A DNA stretch of 64,000 bases from Triplophysa rosa (taxonomy: Eukaryota; Chordata; Actinopteri; Cypriniformes; Nemacheilidae): assembly GCF_024868665.1 (NCBI RefSeq), contig NC_079901.1:8868400-8932399 (forward strand). The letters are read 5' to 3'. Shown in pieces: positions 25,901 through 38,600 of this stretch (within the stretch, counting starts at the first letter, position 1; each line of letters begins with the position of its first letter). A program made the translations under genes and the position numbers. The notes below the pieces were generated by a model. The model searched no databases, was not told where the DNA came from, and saw only the letters and a list, made by a program, of their open reading frames with translations.

Positions 25901-28900
25901 ACGCACACACACACACACACACACACAGACACACATGTCTGGTTTACTATCTCCGTGGGGACAGTCCATAGGCGTAATGTTTTCTATCACTAACCCTACC
26001 CCTAAACCTAAAGATCATAGAATACTTTTTGCATTTTTAGATTTTTAAAAAATATTGTTCTGTATAATTTATAAGCTTTTTTGCCCATTGGGACCTCAAT
26101 TTTGGTCCCCACGGTGACACGAGTCCTCATGTGTTGGTGTGCATTCAGGTTTAAGTCCCCACCGGGATATACAAACATGAACACACACACGCACACACAC
26201 ACACGCACACACACACTGAATGTTCCTAGTGAGTGCAAGTAAAAAAGAGGATTTTTGTTTATCAGGCAGGTCTTCAGGCTTCAGTAATCCTCCTCTGGCC
26301 TACTGGGAGAATATAAACAGCTTTGGAACAAAAAAGTCCATTAAAGTTCACGGGTATATGTAATTTTATTTTTTCGCAAACTGGCTGTGAAAATTAAAAA
26401 ATTAAAGAAGAGATTAGCATCAGAAACCACTTCCCTCTTTGTGCTGACACTTCAGCTATGTTCAACCGCTAGTCAAATGACAATTTCTGCTTATGGGTGT
26501 TTCTGCAACTATGGGCACTTTTGACTCTCCAAAATAAAAAAATCAACCCCTATGAATTTTATCTTTAATCATCTGTAATACATATAAAACGGTCAACAAA
26601 ATTGCATGGAGCAATGAAATTTTGTCTTATATAAAAACACGCAATAAAAACGGACACAGATAAGATTATATTTACCTTATATTTTGGGATCTTGTGAGTG
26701 AGGTGTTGAGGTGGCCTAATCTGTCAGCAATGTGCTCAAGTGGTAATTTCTGTTTCTACAGAAACTAGATTTGTTTGTCTTTCATAAAATGTCATAATAA
26801 AAGCCGTTTTTCATTGCTGCAAAAGTGTGGGACAGGCACATTTACTTGAAAACATCATAACAATGAACAGTAAATAATACAAAAATTTACGATGCTGTAA
26901 ATTAATATCTATATTAAACAATTCCTTTTGAAAAAAGATCAAATTGTAATTCAATTATCTTATTTTAAGTATTTTAACATTGTGACCAGAGTTGTGGGAC
27001 ATGAACAAAAATGGTGTTTGGACCTATAAATGCTTCATAATTTTCTATTAAATCACATTAATCATTAATTATATTTTTTGTCAAGGTGTGTAATGACACT
27101 GTGACTACATTTATAAAGCGTCATATGACAAATTTGGACATAAATCTAAAATTTCACTGCTGGGACTTAAAAGTGCCTGTAGTTGCAGAAACACCCTTAC
27201 ATAAAAATAAAAAGTACTTATATTGTGCATTTTAAAGATTCTTCCTAGTAATTGAAATGGCAAAATAATATGTATTTTCAACATAACAACTTAATGCCCT
27301 CCCATGCAACATGATATTATCATGCAACAACCACAGTTTATAATGTTAAGTATTGCGTAATGCAAATTAAAAAACTAAGAAAAATGGTTGTGAGAAAACA
27401 GATATTGTGTAATATTTTTGAAGCAGTAACATTAGTTTTTATGTCTGAAATAATATCCCATAATGCAATGCTTTCCTGTCTCTAATGAAAAATTACTATA
27501 AGAGAACATAATCCAATTTGATATAATCTGCATATATACGCATTGTAATCCAGTTCTCGACGTTCCATCCCTGTGGCTTGAGAGTCAAACGATTAGTAGC
27601 AGGTCAGCTGGGATCAGCAGCAGTTAGCAAATCCTACATGCTTTGTTTCTTAGTATTGCGACGTTGCGAACACACTGTAAAGACCATATGCAGTACTTCT
27701 GCAGCATCACTCTCGACGATTAAACTACCTGAGAATAACTGAAATTAATAATTTTGTTTGTTTTATTTATTAATCTTGTTTTGTGCATGCATGATGTCAT
27801 GGGAAATGAATGATTTAGGCAACATCTGTCCCTGTGTTTTTATGTGCATGGGCAGCTGAGTATTGAATGTCACAAAAACACATTTCCATTGACAATTTTC
27901 TAATCCAACAGAGTGATGGGGGAAACAGAAGCACAGGCCATGGAGGAATTTCCAGTACAGAGAAAAGGTGACAGATTGCCCTTTCAGGTAAAAAAATCCC
28001 CTTCTTTGCTGTGAGATTTGTGTACAGTATATTCATTTTTGTATTTTAATTCATACAGGTGGCTCAACTAAAACTATTTTTATATCATTTTTTATATCAA
28101 ATATTTGCGGAGGAATGGGTGACATTAACACTGAATATTGAGCATGTGCTTAAAGACTGTATGCAGTGTACAGTGGGACTTAAGTCAGTGTTTCCCAACC
28201 CTGGTCCTTGGGGCACACCTTGCAGAATGTTTTAGATCTCTCCCTATATAAAACACCTGATTCAACTCGTCAATCAGGTGTTTCATATAGGGAGAGAACT
28301 AAAACATTCTGGAAGGTGTTCCCCAAGGACCAGGGTTGGGAAACACTGACTTAAAGTGATAGCTCACCCAAACATGAAAATTCTGTCATTATTTATTCAT
28401 CCTTCCGAAAGTTGGCAAACGAACAGCGCCGGCACCCATTTACGCCTGTTTTATGGACACAAAGCCAATGCAAGGTGTCATTGCAGTTTGGTTACCAACT
28501 TTCTTCAAAATATCTTCCTCTGTGTTCTGCGGAAGAAAGAAAGTCATACAGGTTTAAAACAACAAAAATGATGACAGAATTTTCATTTTTGATCACTTCA
28601 AGTCATGATCCTTTAATGTCTTTTAGCTGTTTTTGGGGGGGTCTTCCAATAATTTTTAAGGGGTCCAAGTAATGTTACTTCTTAGGTGTCACAAACATTT
28701 GCTACTTTCATGGTAGATTAATTTAAATTTAATCAACAATTAGGCAACTATTTTATTTTTCGGCACTTTACTGTAATAGGAGCCATGAACTAAAACGTGC
28801 AACTTGATATTCTGCTACAGGTGGTGTTTTTAAGAAGAGAGTATAAAGCCAAGTCTTATGGGGTCCCCAACCATGGGATGTTTTTTCTTGGGTTGGACCA

Positions 28901-29770
28901 AAAATCTTAAACTTAATTTAAAATATATCAAAAATAGTAAATCATTTATTTACAATATTTACCGTATCTTATCTGCAAATTTTTAAATTTGTCAGTATTG
29001 TTATTTAAAAAATATATATATTTTTTTTAATGTGTGCAGATAAGACAAGGTAAATAACGCTTTATGGGGGGTCCGGGATCCCCCAGCCCCCCTTAAAGCA
29101 CTGCTATAGACTATTAATTTTTTTCTATAAAAAATTATTTAATTTGTAAAAAGTAGATTTTCTTAATATTTAGAAGTGGCTACAAATCTTTAATGTCAAT
29201 TGTAGTTCTGTTTTTTACCATTATGTTTACTTGTATCTCAAACAGGATCCAGCTGAGTGCAAACACCATTCAAGTGTTTTTCCTCATAATTTTGCAGATC
29301 TTCCCAGATCCAGTGGGGGTAGTTTTGGGACAGGAGGGGACTCTAACCTGCGTTCAACAGGGGAAAGAGCGTCTGCCGTCTATTGTGGTGGAGCCTACTG
29401 ATGTTAGTGAGGTGGAGAGCGGTGAGCTCCGCTGGCCCCCAGAAGACATGGACTTTGATGAAGATGAAGATCTGTTCCTGGAACAGTGCATCCCACCAGC
29501 TAACATCGCCGACTGGGGGGAGGAAGAGGAAGAAAGCTCTGTCATTGAAAACCACCAGACCACATCTTTATTAGGTATTTTGCCTTCCTTAACAAGTCAT
29601 GTGCTCACTTACTCGCTGGAGATTAAAGAATCGGATGTATTATGAAAACATTAATTTACTGTCATAACTTAAATGGTCTCTTTGACTATCTATGTGCAGA
29701 TCTTCAGACGGATGACTTTAGGGACGACACCCCGACACTGCCTCCAGAGAGTGCTCCGGCTCTAAACTAA
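22998..29770 (+). CDS. lbhl: LBH-domain protein (limb bud and heart-like), complete
   Basis: Four coding exons: 22998-23053, 27912-27987, 29298-29574 and 29700-29770. Every junction has GT/AG and matching phase, for 159 residues. The LBH core is clear: FQIFPDP (about 43-49), [20 protein letters not shown] (70-89), then WPPE and a strongly acidic tail. Exon 2 ([18 protein letters not shown]) resembles the mammalian MTEVMMNTQPMEE segment, which supports its inclusion. LBH is a small acidic nuclear co-regulator linked to heart, limb and Wnt-responsive transcription. The C-terminus ([17 protein letters not shown], ending ALN) is longer than in human LBH (105 residues), so this looks like the fish lbh-like paralogue rather than lbh itself. 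The first exon is the least certain; translation could instead begin at ATG 27916, giving 139 residues. Confidence 0.85.
23256..23511. mobile_element. 256-bp foldback MITE in lbh-like intron 1
   Basis: The ends CACTTCAGTATAGGGGGCAA and TTGCCCCCTATACTGAAGTG are perfect inverses. The inversion continues into AATTCTCRCTATTAAC on each side. No coding frame. Confidence 0.8.
23935..24075. repeat. TTGGGTT-rich internal repeat
   Basis: Multiple spaced copies of GTTGGGTT/GCTGGGTT with AACCCA inverses, a repetitive stretch typical of dispersed fish elements. Confidence 0.45.
24505..25390. mobile_element. Foldback element with ~90-bp inverted ends, containing a second MITE
   Basis: The left end CCTTTTAGGGACATGGGGTG, with TTTAAAGCTTTTGCGTTATC, is repeated inverted at the right (GCAAAAGCTTTAAAAAATAT and CCATGTCCCTAAAAGG). 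A smaller element sits at 25022-25260, with ends CCCTTATGAAAATTTACCAT and the inverted CATGGTTAATTTTCGTAAGG and several CCATGGTT/AACCATGG palindromic blocks between. Confidence 0.7.
25827..25936. repeat. (CA)n microsatellite, ~110 bp
   Basis: Nearly uninterrupted CA dinucleotides with occasional CG variants. Confidence 0.97.
26178..26216. repeat. (CA)n microsatellite, ~38 bp
   Basis: CA dinucleotides with CG substitutions. Confidence 0.9.
26495..27196. mobile_element. 702-bp MITE with inverted ends in lbh-like intron 1
   Basis: The left end GGGTGTTTCTGCAACTATGG is answered by the inverted CTGTAGTTGCAGAAACACCC at the right. The next bases (GCACTTTT and AAAAGTGC) extend the inversion. No coding frame is present. 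Confidence 0.75.
28180..28354. mobile_element. 175-bp TTAA-flanked hairpin MITE (piggyBac-like)
   Basis: The outer 34 bp are perfect inverses, starting TTAAGTCAGTGTTTCCCAAC and ending GTTGGGAAACACTGACTTAA. The inversion continues inward (AACACCTGATT and AATCAGGTGTT), so almost the whole element folds. The terminal TTAA on each side matches piggyBac-type target duplication. It lies in lbh-like intron 2. Confidence 0.85.
28353..28615. repeat. Angel-like MITE in lbh-like intron 2
   Basis: Begins AAAGTGATAGCTCACCCAAA and ends with ATGACAGAATTTTCATTTTT. The inner TCAAAATATCTTCCTCTGTG block belongs to the same family. Confidence 0.7.
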
Positions 29771-30352
29771 ACCCCGCCCACTGCTCAGGGTCTGACCATA
29801 ACCTATTAAACCCAGCATTGTCGTGTCAAGGTGATCTGCATGCAAAAATAACTCCAGGATGCTTTCCTGAACATCTCAAAGAGATTTATGTTCAAAATGA
29901 GTTACATGAACAAATCTGAGTGCGTGGCGGTGGTTCTATCACAGGATGACATCAACTTTGACACTTTAACCAGAGAACAGAAAGCATAAACCTGTGAAAG
30001 AATTACTGTACTCGACATAAAAATATGTATTTTACTTTTGCAAAGCAGTAGATTGCATATAGTCGTTTTACATCTTTCATAGTTTTATTTTACAACTTTA
30101 CCAATGTTTTTCCTTTTGCTAATTGTTTTAGAATGAACATCATGTTTAAACACTTGCTGTCAGAATGCAAAATATTGATTTATATTATTTAGTTGATACA
30201 GTATATTTCAAAATGTTACACCCGGTCAGCGTATTACCACAGAGTTCAAATCTAATCTTATAATCAAAAAAGGGAAGAAACATCATGGCAACACAATGTT
30301 AGGTAATCATATGCACACATGATCTGTAAAACAGCATTTATGGAGACGATGC

Positions 30353-30358
30353 AATAAA
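30353..30358 (+). terminator. Poly(A) signal AATAAA of the lbh-like gene
   Basis: AATAAA about 580 bp after the stop codon at 29768-29770, followed within 30 bp by a T/GT-rich stretch (TTTTTTTTGGTTTTGGTG), the expected downstream element. Confidence 0.6.
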
Positions 30359-30939
30359 CGCACTAAGCAAAGTTATTTGTCTTTTTTTTTGGTTTTGGTG
30401 TCAATGTAGTAAAGTTATGTCCAACTGCATTGTGACCTTCAAATGAATCCAATGGTTTCCAATGGTGCAGTCTGTGTTCACCATCTAAATGAAACCAGAA
30501 CCACAACCATTATTGTAATATAATCCATATTATTACCCATTTTGCTGTGTTTTAAAAACATTATAATTATTAAATGGAAATTCTGGGAATTTAAAGCAGT
30601 GAAACGTATTGCAGCTAAAATAAATGAATTGGTTGTGTATAATTTGACTGTTATTCAAAATGTAAGATAAAGAAATAAGTTTTAAAAGTAACCATTTGTA
30701 CAGAGCAACAAAAAGTGCTTACACAACATTATTAAGCAAAGGGTTTTTCACACATCCTTTTTCAACCATTTCCTGGTTTCAGAGCTAACACAAAATCTTG
30801 ACTATTACATTCATATTGAAGCCACACGCACCACTTCACTGACACAAATTCTAGGAGGTAATTTGTTTGATTTTTTATACATCCTTAACTTTTTGATGAG
30901 ATTAGTAAATATGTTTTTTAATAATAGTAATAATAAAAA

Positions 30940-31237
30940 GGGCTGTCAATTGATTTATCGCATCCAGAATAAACGTTTGTGTTTACATGTTATATGTCTG
31001 TGTACTGTGCATATTAATTTTGTATTAATAAACACACACATGTATATATTTAAGAAAAATATCAAATTAATAAAGATTTATATATATTTTTAATTATTGG
31101 TAAATATAAATAAATGCATGTAAATATTTCCCAAATAAATATGTATTTACAAAATTAATATAATATGCACAGTACACAGACATATATTATGTAAACAGAA
31201 ACTTTATTTCTGTATGCGATTAATCAATTGACAGTCC
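30940..31237. mobile_element. ~298-bp hAT-like MITE
   Basis: The ends GGGCTGTCAATTGATTTATC and GATTAATCAATTGACAGTCC are inverted with few differences. The GGCTGTCA terminus resembles that of the element at 61429-62128. Confidence 0.65.
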
Positions 31238-31613
31238 TATTTATTATTATTATTATTATTAAAAAACAATTCACTACTAATTCACTACTGATTAAAACTA
31301 ATCACATTATATTACAATAACTGTTGTAATCGCAATTAATCTTTTGACAGCCCTAATAATACATTTATATTTTTTAATATCCAGACATTGTGTAATGACT
31401 ATTTATTGAGAAAAGATTTTTATTTATAACACTGTGTTTGGTAATGCAATTTTTAATATATGAAAACATTGCATGCCGTTTTAACAGATTCTTCCCATGT
31501 TATTTTGCTTTGTTTTTTTGTCATATATCGATCATTTTCAAGGTATAGTATCGAAGTTAGAAATTGACAACACTAATATCTATCTCTTATTTTTTCATCA
31601 TTTCACAGCTAAC

Positions 31614-32687
31614 ATGGAGGACGGTGACAATTTTATTTTTATTGACTTTAATGATACCGACTGTTGGCATGAAAACTGCTCCTATGTGCTGAATCCCTTT
31701 GAAGATGAGGTCCCTGTCATAGGTGCACGCCACTGGTTCGCTCTGATCTGCTACAGCATCGTCTTCCTGCTGGGTGTCCCGGGCAACGGCCTGGTGGTGT
31801 GGGTGACGGCATTCAGAATGCCAAACTCCGTCAACGCACAGTGGTTTTTAAACCTGGCCATCGCCGATCTGCTGTGTTGTTTATCTTTGCCTCTGCTGAT
31901 GGTACCGCTCGCACAAGACCTACACTGGCCCTTTGGTCCTCTGGCGTGCAAAATACTACACGGTCTATTCTCCATGATGATGTACTGCAGCGTTCTGCTC
32001 TTAGTTGTCATCAGCTTGGATCGCTTTCTTTTGGTGACCAAGCCCGTGTGGTGCCAGAACCGGAGAAATCCGAAGATAGCCCGGTGCGTCTGTTTGGCCA
32101 TTTGGCTGCTGGCTCTCCTGTGTAGCTCTCCACAGTTTTCTCATATGGAGGAAAATGTAAAAAGTGAGACTAAAATATTGTGTGTTAGTGTGCATCATAG
32201 CATCGGTCAAGCCTGGGCTGTGACTGTGTCTCGTTGTTTCCTGTCCTTTGTGTTACCTTTCATGATCATCTGTGTCAGCCACTGGAAGGTTTACCATGCG
32301 ACAAGGTACAGACGGGGCCAACGTGGCAATGACAAGTCGGCCCGGACACTGCGTGTCATCCTTGCTTTAGTTTTTAGTTTCTTTCTGTGCTGGATGCCTC
32401 TGCACATCGTGGATCTCCTTCAATTGATACAATACAAAAAGTCACATCAGTTACAAGCCGACTTGAAGTTAGGCCACGTGTTAGCGCTTTGCTTGGCTTA
32501 CATTAACAGCTGCATGAATCCTCTACTCTACGTGTGTCTTGGCCGTGGTTTCAAGGAAAATCTGATAAGCTCCCTGCGTAGCGTGCTCCACTTTGCGTCC
32601 GAGGCCCCGTCCACTCGAATTAACATGACTGCAAGCAGTAAAACCACCACCACAGATGGACAAACTTGCAGGGAGAAGCCCCTGTGA
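31614..32687 (+). CDS. c5ar1: C5a anaphylatoxin chemotactic receptor-like GPCR
   Basis: One uninterrupted coding exon gives 357 residues, close to human C5AR1 (350). A 3' splice site (TTTCACAG, exon from 31609) precedes the ATG, so a 5' untranslated exon lies upstream. Start 31614 is preferred over an in-frame ATG at 31497 because the latter lies in intron. The N-terminus is acidic with sequons N13 and N21, as needed for a basic anaphylatoxin ligand. Seven hydrophobic helices follow. Landmarks are GN in TM1 (N58), LAIAD (D85), WPFG in loop 1, C112 paired with C190, DRF at 136-138, CWMP at 259-262 and NPLLY at 302-306. KPVWCQN after DRF is shared by C5a and C3a receptors. Extracellular loop 2 is short, unlike the very large loop of mammalian C3AR1, which together with the neighbouring dact3 favours C5aR. 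Function: Gi-coupled complement chemotaxis on myeloid cells. Confidence 0.85.
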   Translation: MEDGDNFIFIDFNDTDCWHENCSYVLNPFEDEVPVIGARHWFALICYSIVFLLGVPGNGLVVWVTAFRMPNSVNAQWFLNLAIADLLCCLSLPLLMVPLAQDLHWPFGPLACKILHGLFSMMMYCSVLLLVVISLDRFLLVTKPVWCQNRRNPKIARCVCLAIWLLALLCSSPQFSHMEENVKSETKILCVSVHHSIGQAWAVTVSRCFLSFVLPFMIICVSHWKVYHATRYRRGQRGNDKSARTLRVILALVFSFFLCWMPLHIVDLLQLIQYKKSHQLQADLKLGHVLALCLAYINSCMNPLLYVCLGRGFKENLISSLRSVLHFASEAPSTRINMTASSKTTTTDGQTCREKPL

Positions 32688-32822
32688 ACCCTTGTATGAC
32701 AAATGGATCTAGAGTTATGCCGCTGGAGTTCTCAATGGTCAATAGTCAATGGTCCATATGACAACATGGACTCCATCTTTGTTTCATGGGTTCTCAATGA
32801 AGCACAAAAGTTGGGTTCCAGA

Positions 32823-32828
32823 AATAAA
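32823..32828 (+). terminator. Candidate poly(A) signal of the C5aR-like gene
   Basis: AATAAA about 135 bp after the stop codon, followed by a T-rich stretch. Confidence 0.45.
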
Positions 32829-32929
32829 AACCACATTTGTTTTCTCTGCAGGCTTTTTTTTACAAAATTTGTAACAACCTATAAATTTAAAGACATGAGG
32901 CTCTTAGGAGATATGCTGTAATGGTGTTA

Positions 32930-35320
32930 AGGCCACGAGTCTGTGTTATTTCCAATTGAACTTTTCAAACAGTATGTTTAACACTGAAACTCCTGGTGCA
33001 AAATCAACAAATCACAGAATCACGTCCAACAAAATGAGCCACGCGAATGGCGCAGTTTGACTCGCTCAAGTGCTTAAAGATTTTTATATATCAAAATATA
33101 GATTACTAGACCTATCACAATCACGATAAACAAAAAATGTTTATGACTATAATTTTAAATATTTTTTATTTTAACTTGAAAAAACATTCGCAGATGCGAC
33201 GTCCACTTGGACAGCAGTTGAGATGTTAAGTCATGTTTGATCTCCTAGCTGTTGGTTTAGTTTATGCCGTTGTATGCTTTGATATTTTTCCTTGTTTAAG
33301 CATAACTTTAATTTACTCATTTAAAATATTAAATATAAGTAGCTGTGTAGTCCATTCATCCCTTCAACTGCACTGCAGAAGCAAGCCAAACAACCAACCA
33401 AACCTGTGATCATCTAGTGAGGTCCAGACAGTTTGTTTCGGTTTAACAAAATGCTACATACTTATTTTAGAAATAAATATATGCTGTTGTTGAGTAATAT
33501 CACTTGAACCTTGACTTTCATTTTAAACTTCTAACCTCGAGAAAATACAAAAAACCAACATTGCTCTCGCGCAGAGCAGAATGAGGTTGAACACTATTGA
33601 GGCGAAAGTAACGGAACGAATCCAATTAGCATACCTCGAAACACAAAATATCGCTCTCACTTGTGTTTGCTAGTTGAACAAGACAGTAAAAAGACACACA
33701 AGTCTAAAACGTCGCTTGGAATCTACTTGCAAAGAGCTGAAATCTCCCAAAATGCAAGTGGTAAAATGTCTCCGCATGAACTTGCCAAACCACCAGAGGT
33801 CAGTAAAGAGCAAAAGTATTAACTTTTAAAACCGCCCGTGTGGTTGTGCTTGTGATTTAGTGAATAATTGTAAAAGGCTACTTTCACCACGATTAGACCA
33901 GGGGGGTGGGGTGATAATCATATGTCGTTACTGCAACAACATTGTTAATGTTTACGTAATGCAGTGTGTTGGGAAGTTTGGCCATGAGTTAGCAACCATT
34001 CTTTCCCCATCAGCATTTTTTCTCTGTCAGGGCAACACAAGGCAGAATAAATATAACATCTCTTCATAGCAACTGCACCATACAGAAGGTTCCGCAATGA
34101 AAAAATGATACTCACCACTTTTTGCTTATACTATATAGAGTATATTATAATAGTATTGTGTATTATACTCTGCTTTTTTTGTTCATAGATCATAAACATG
34201 AAATAAACAAAGGTTTGCGGTTCAGTTTCTGGTATACATTCATTTACACACTGAAACCCACTAAAAAATTAAAGTGTGTGTTTAATACAGCCACATATAC
34301 AACTTTATAGCAGGGGTTTATTCCAACCCAAGAAGTCCCGAAGAGAAGAATTGATAACTTTAGTACTTTATAACTTTAATTAATAACATTTCGAAATATT
34401 ACATGAATAAATCTGTACAGATAAACTGCTATTTGAAATAATTTAGAAGCAGTTTATTAAGAACATGCAATGAGCAGAAATATTATAAACTCTATACAAC
34501 ACAGTGGCAGTGAAAATGTGGTGAAATATTAAACGCAGGCAAGGCCTATTATATATATATAAACATATACCACACTCACAGGTTTGTACAGGTGTGTTGA
34601 GTATGGGCCCCTCCACCCTACAGGTAAGAGCGTCTGAGTGTAGAGCAGCAAATGAATTATTCCTGTCCTTTAATGCACTAAACGGTGCATATGAATATTC
34701 TACATAATGTCAATCTTTATCATCAACGTATAATGACAGATTAGTTACTATAAATGTAAAAAAGATGCAGTAGTAACACTACAAATGCATTTTAACAAAC
34801 ATGCTACAAAGTATGTATGTATAAAGCTTCTTGTGCAAAATATAGAGAAAACACATGAGGCATAGCAGGCAAGGTGGTACATAGTACTAAAATAAGATCA
34901 TTTATTCGCCCTCGTGTTGTTCCAAACCCGTATAACTTTCTTTATCGCAACACAAAAGGGAGAAAATGTTATGAAGAATCCCAGAGGAAAACTTTATTGC
35001 TCAACCACATTGTTAAAGGTCATTGTTAATTGTTCTCATTTGCATTTTAAGTTTTGACTCACAGTTTTGGAAATAGGTTCAAATGAAAGATTCATGAAGC
35101 TACTTTATAAACTATAGTAGAGCTGAAATAATCTGTTTTTGGAGAAATCTGATGAGAAACGTTTGAGATATTAAATCTTCAATAATGTATTTTTAATGGA
35201 GACGTGTGAGATTTCTGGAGTAGAAATATCTAAGATAAAGGAGACCTGCAAAAGATTTCATTTACTCTAAATTGAATCTCATTACTGTGAAACAACTGAG
35301 ATACTGATAAGATCTCATCT
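32930..35320. other. Intergenic, c5ar-like to dact3; no gene seen
   Basis: AT-rich sequence between the two convergent genes. A degraded Angel-like fragment lies at about 34890-34990 (TTATTCGCCCTCGTGTTGTT) and another at 35330-35430. A short (TA)n tract is near 34550. I see no supported exon. Confidence 0.5.
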
Positions 35321-35672
35321 GTTACTTGTCCTTCTTAAAGGGAACATCCAAAAATGAAAATCGGAACCACTTGAGGGTAAGAAGGTACTATGATGGGTAA
35401 TGATGACAGAATTTTCATGAAATCCATTACTCCCTGACATCCATCCATATGATCTGCACAAAATTGTCTGCTTAGAAATTGTATAAGAGTTGCCTATAAT
35501 TGAACATAGTCTAATGAGGTCTGCCGAGTAACGCACTCTTACAACACGGCAAAAATAACTTCATGAAGTGCTATGACATTCACAGAGATGCTCGTCATGT
35601 ATTTATTTGGAAGTTGCTTTCGACAAATGTGCCTGCTACATACTTAAATGTAAATGTATTTGGAGGTCCGAC

Positions 35673-38600
35673 TCAGACAGTGGTCATGAGTTTAAGAGAG
35701 CCCGAGCGAAAACGCATGATTTTCTTTTTCAGTGCGTGTGAGGCTTTAATCTTCACCACAGAACTGGAGGGATTCTGGGAGGAAGAGGATGAAGACGGGG
35801 ACAAGCGAGGAGGCAACTGCTGAGGCCAGACCAGCCCACCGCTCTCATCTGAATCGCTAGACAACGAACTGGTCACCGGGGAGAAAGTCCCACTCAGACT
35901 GGAGTCGGAACCGTCGGTGGGCTCAGCGGCTCTCGCCAACCCCTTCCCAACCCTCTGGTGCTTCTTCACGAACTGAACGCAAGTGTGATTGGGTAAATAA
36001 CCGTGTCTGATCTCTTGCACATCCTCGTTCTCCTCCTGACTGAGATCCACTGAGGAGCACCAGAGTCGCTGATCGGACGTGTAAAATTTGTCGCCGGGAT
36101 GCCTTGCAGTGTCCTTTCCCACTGTGTAATATTTGTTCTCTGCATGGGCGGCCCATCCTTGAGAAGGAGAACTATCTTCAGACTGAGGGCGGATGGTTGT
36201 GTTGATGTGTCGTTTTGATCCGGACGTCCACCTTTCTTGTGAATCCCTTCTAGCTCCAGAGCGAAGAAGAGCCCAGTCTTGAGAAGGAAGGAGTTGCTCA
36301 CGGGACTCTGGGGCCGAGCAGGTTTGATTGCAGCAGGTGTGAACGTGTGGTTTCACAGTGTCTGACATCACAGGCCGGTGTTTATAATAACCCGGTTTAT
36401 GCTGAGGTGAGTCAATCTCATCGTTGCTGGAGCTGACATCCGCAGCTCCGTACTGATCCGTCTCTAAGGAGGATTCAAGCTCGTCGCTGTCCAGAGAAGT
36501 TGGTCCAGCCTGGGCGTCAGGAAGGGTCGTGTAATATCCGTCCTGTCCCTCATCCTGGTTCTCGTCCTCTGAGAAGACTCCCCATTTGGGCCATTCTGGC
36601 TGATCGTGTTGAAGGTCTGGGTAGCTGGGCGGGTATGTGTGCCACTGAGTGACATCCGAGTCGAGTTCGGGTGTCGTTGTGAGGTGTCGACGCTGCAGGA
36701 GATTGAGAATGTATGCCTCCACACGCATGGCCTGCTGGATATCCTCTTCTGTCGGGCCATCGTCTGTTTTTCCTTCATCATCTGTGTTGAGGCTCAGCTC
36801 GGGCGTGAGGCTGTCGTTCTCATCAGCCATGGACTCGACTTCCACCAGATGATCCGTAACCCATTGAGTGCTTTCATCGTCCTCCTCTTCCTCCTCCTCT
36901 ATTCCCTCAGCGATATTCTCTAAAGGGGGGTACGGGGCAGAAAACGAACGGGGAAGGGTGGCATGTATTGTGAGCTCCATGTGACCCTCCCAGTCCAGCA
37001 TGTAGGCATCTGTTGACACATGAAAATAAAAAAAAAACTTTTAATATCAAAAACGATTTCATCATACTTTAAAAAAACATGAATCTATTAAACATATCCT
37101 GAAAACCACAGGTTGAGGGCTTATATGCACAGTGACATTTTTGTAAAAGTGAAATGATGCTATTTTCAGGGAGACTCATTGCAATTCTTTATAATAACTT
37201 TCTTTATAATGCGTAAATTAGCATGGTATTGAAAGTAGGATTTCATGCATTTCAAGAGCAAATAGAAAGTGGATGTGAGATTACACACTTACCCACAGAT
37301 CTGGGTCTGTGACAAGACACAGAGAGGTTTGGAGTGGAACAAGTGCGCAGTGGAGGAGACAGGCACTCACTTTGATCATAAAACCCTGAAGAATCAAAAA
37401 GTGTTTTGAAAAGTTTTTTCGTCTGAATTATTTAAATCAATTGTTTAAACAAATCAGATCAATGAATGACTCAATGACTTAATCATGACGATGTTTGTCG
37501 CCACCTATTGGCAGTTTTCAGAATTTCACAAAATGATTGCATATTTTCATTTTGATTAAAAACATAAGACATGGTTGCCCGAAAAGAAAATTAAGCTATC
37601 ATTTCCTTAACCTTGTGATCCAAAAGTGTATGGGGTGGTTTTCCGGACAGGATTTAAGTTAAGTCCCAGACTTAGTTCCAGCTTGCATTGACATATCTTA
37701 AAGGGGTCATATGACACGGCTAAAACGAATATTATGGTTTGTTTTAGATGTAATGCAATGTGTATACAGGATTTAAGGTTAAAAAATGCTGTATTTTCCA
37801 CATACCGTGCATGTTTGTATCTCCTCTTTGCCCCGCCTCTCTGAAACGCGCTCTGTGCTATTTATATATTTGTATTTTTTACAAAACTCATCACTCTGAA
37901 AAGCGAGGTGTGCTATGATTGGCCAGTTAACCAGTGCATAGTGACTGGTCGAATACAAGCGTTTCACGGAAATGTAACGCCTCTTACCATATGCGGAACA
38001 TCATGTTCGCACGCAATTCTCCTGACAGGTGATCAAATGTCATCGGTACTTCCTTATATCAATTCGAGCCCGAAATCTGATACGGAAAATGAAGATGATC
38101 AAGCCGATACATCAACTTTGCCAGCGCGACTTCAGCACAATGTAAAGGATTGGTAAGGTTTTATTAAAAAAAATATGTTAAATAGTTAAAAACTATAGCT
38201 AACTGTTTTACCTTTTATATACGACGTTATAAAGACTATAAACAAACAACCATATACATCATACAGAGTTTGTGTGAGATAGAAACAAGCTCGCATTACA
38301 GCAGGGAATGGTAACATAATAAATAACGCGAGCGCTTTGGCCCTTCTTGATCAACCAGTGTTATGCCACGTCTCGACGCGACTCAACAAAGACAATAAAC
38401 CCCATTATAAACACGACATTTGTTGCCTCTAGTTGGGACATAATTACTGATTATTAGGACTTATGTTGTCTTTTTTCATGTTGCGCGCTTGTCTGCATTT
38501 GCAGATCACAAACACATGACAAACCCAACTCGCGTTAGTCCGTAACAAAGTCTTTTACAATGAAAATATACTTACAGGCTGCGAATCTGAAGCGCCAGCG

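Noticed and set aside
25687..25932. Cys/Val-rich frame on the minus strand
   Set aside because: Translation of the (CA)n microsatellite.
31751..32125. Antisense 116-codon and out-of-frame 108-codon frames
   Set aside because: Shadows of the C5aR-like receptor.
36464..36923. Overlapping frames of ~105 codons on both strands
   Set aside because: Shadows of dact3 exon 4; the dact3 frame has clear family homology.
37908..38156. 82-codon plus-strand frame in dact3 intron 2, with an acidic stretch
   Set aside because: Inside the 1.42-kb TTAA element; no transposase motif, and the other copies do not keep it open.
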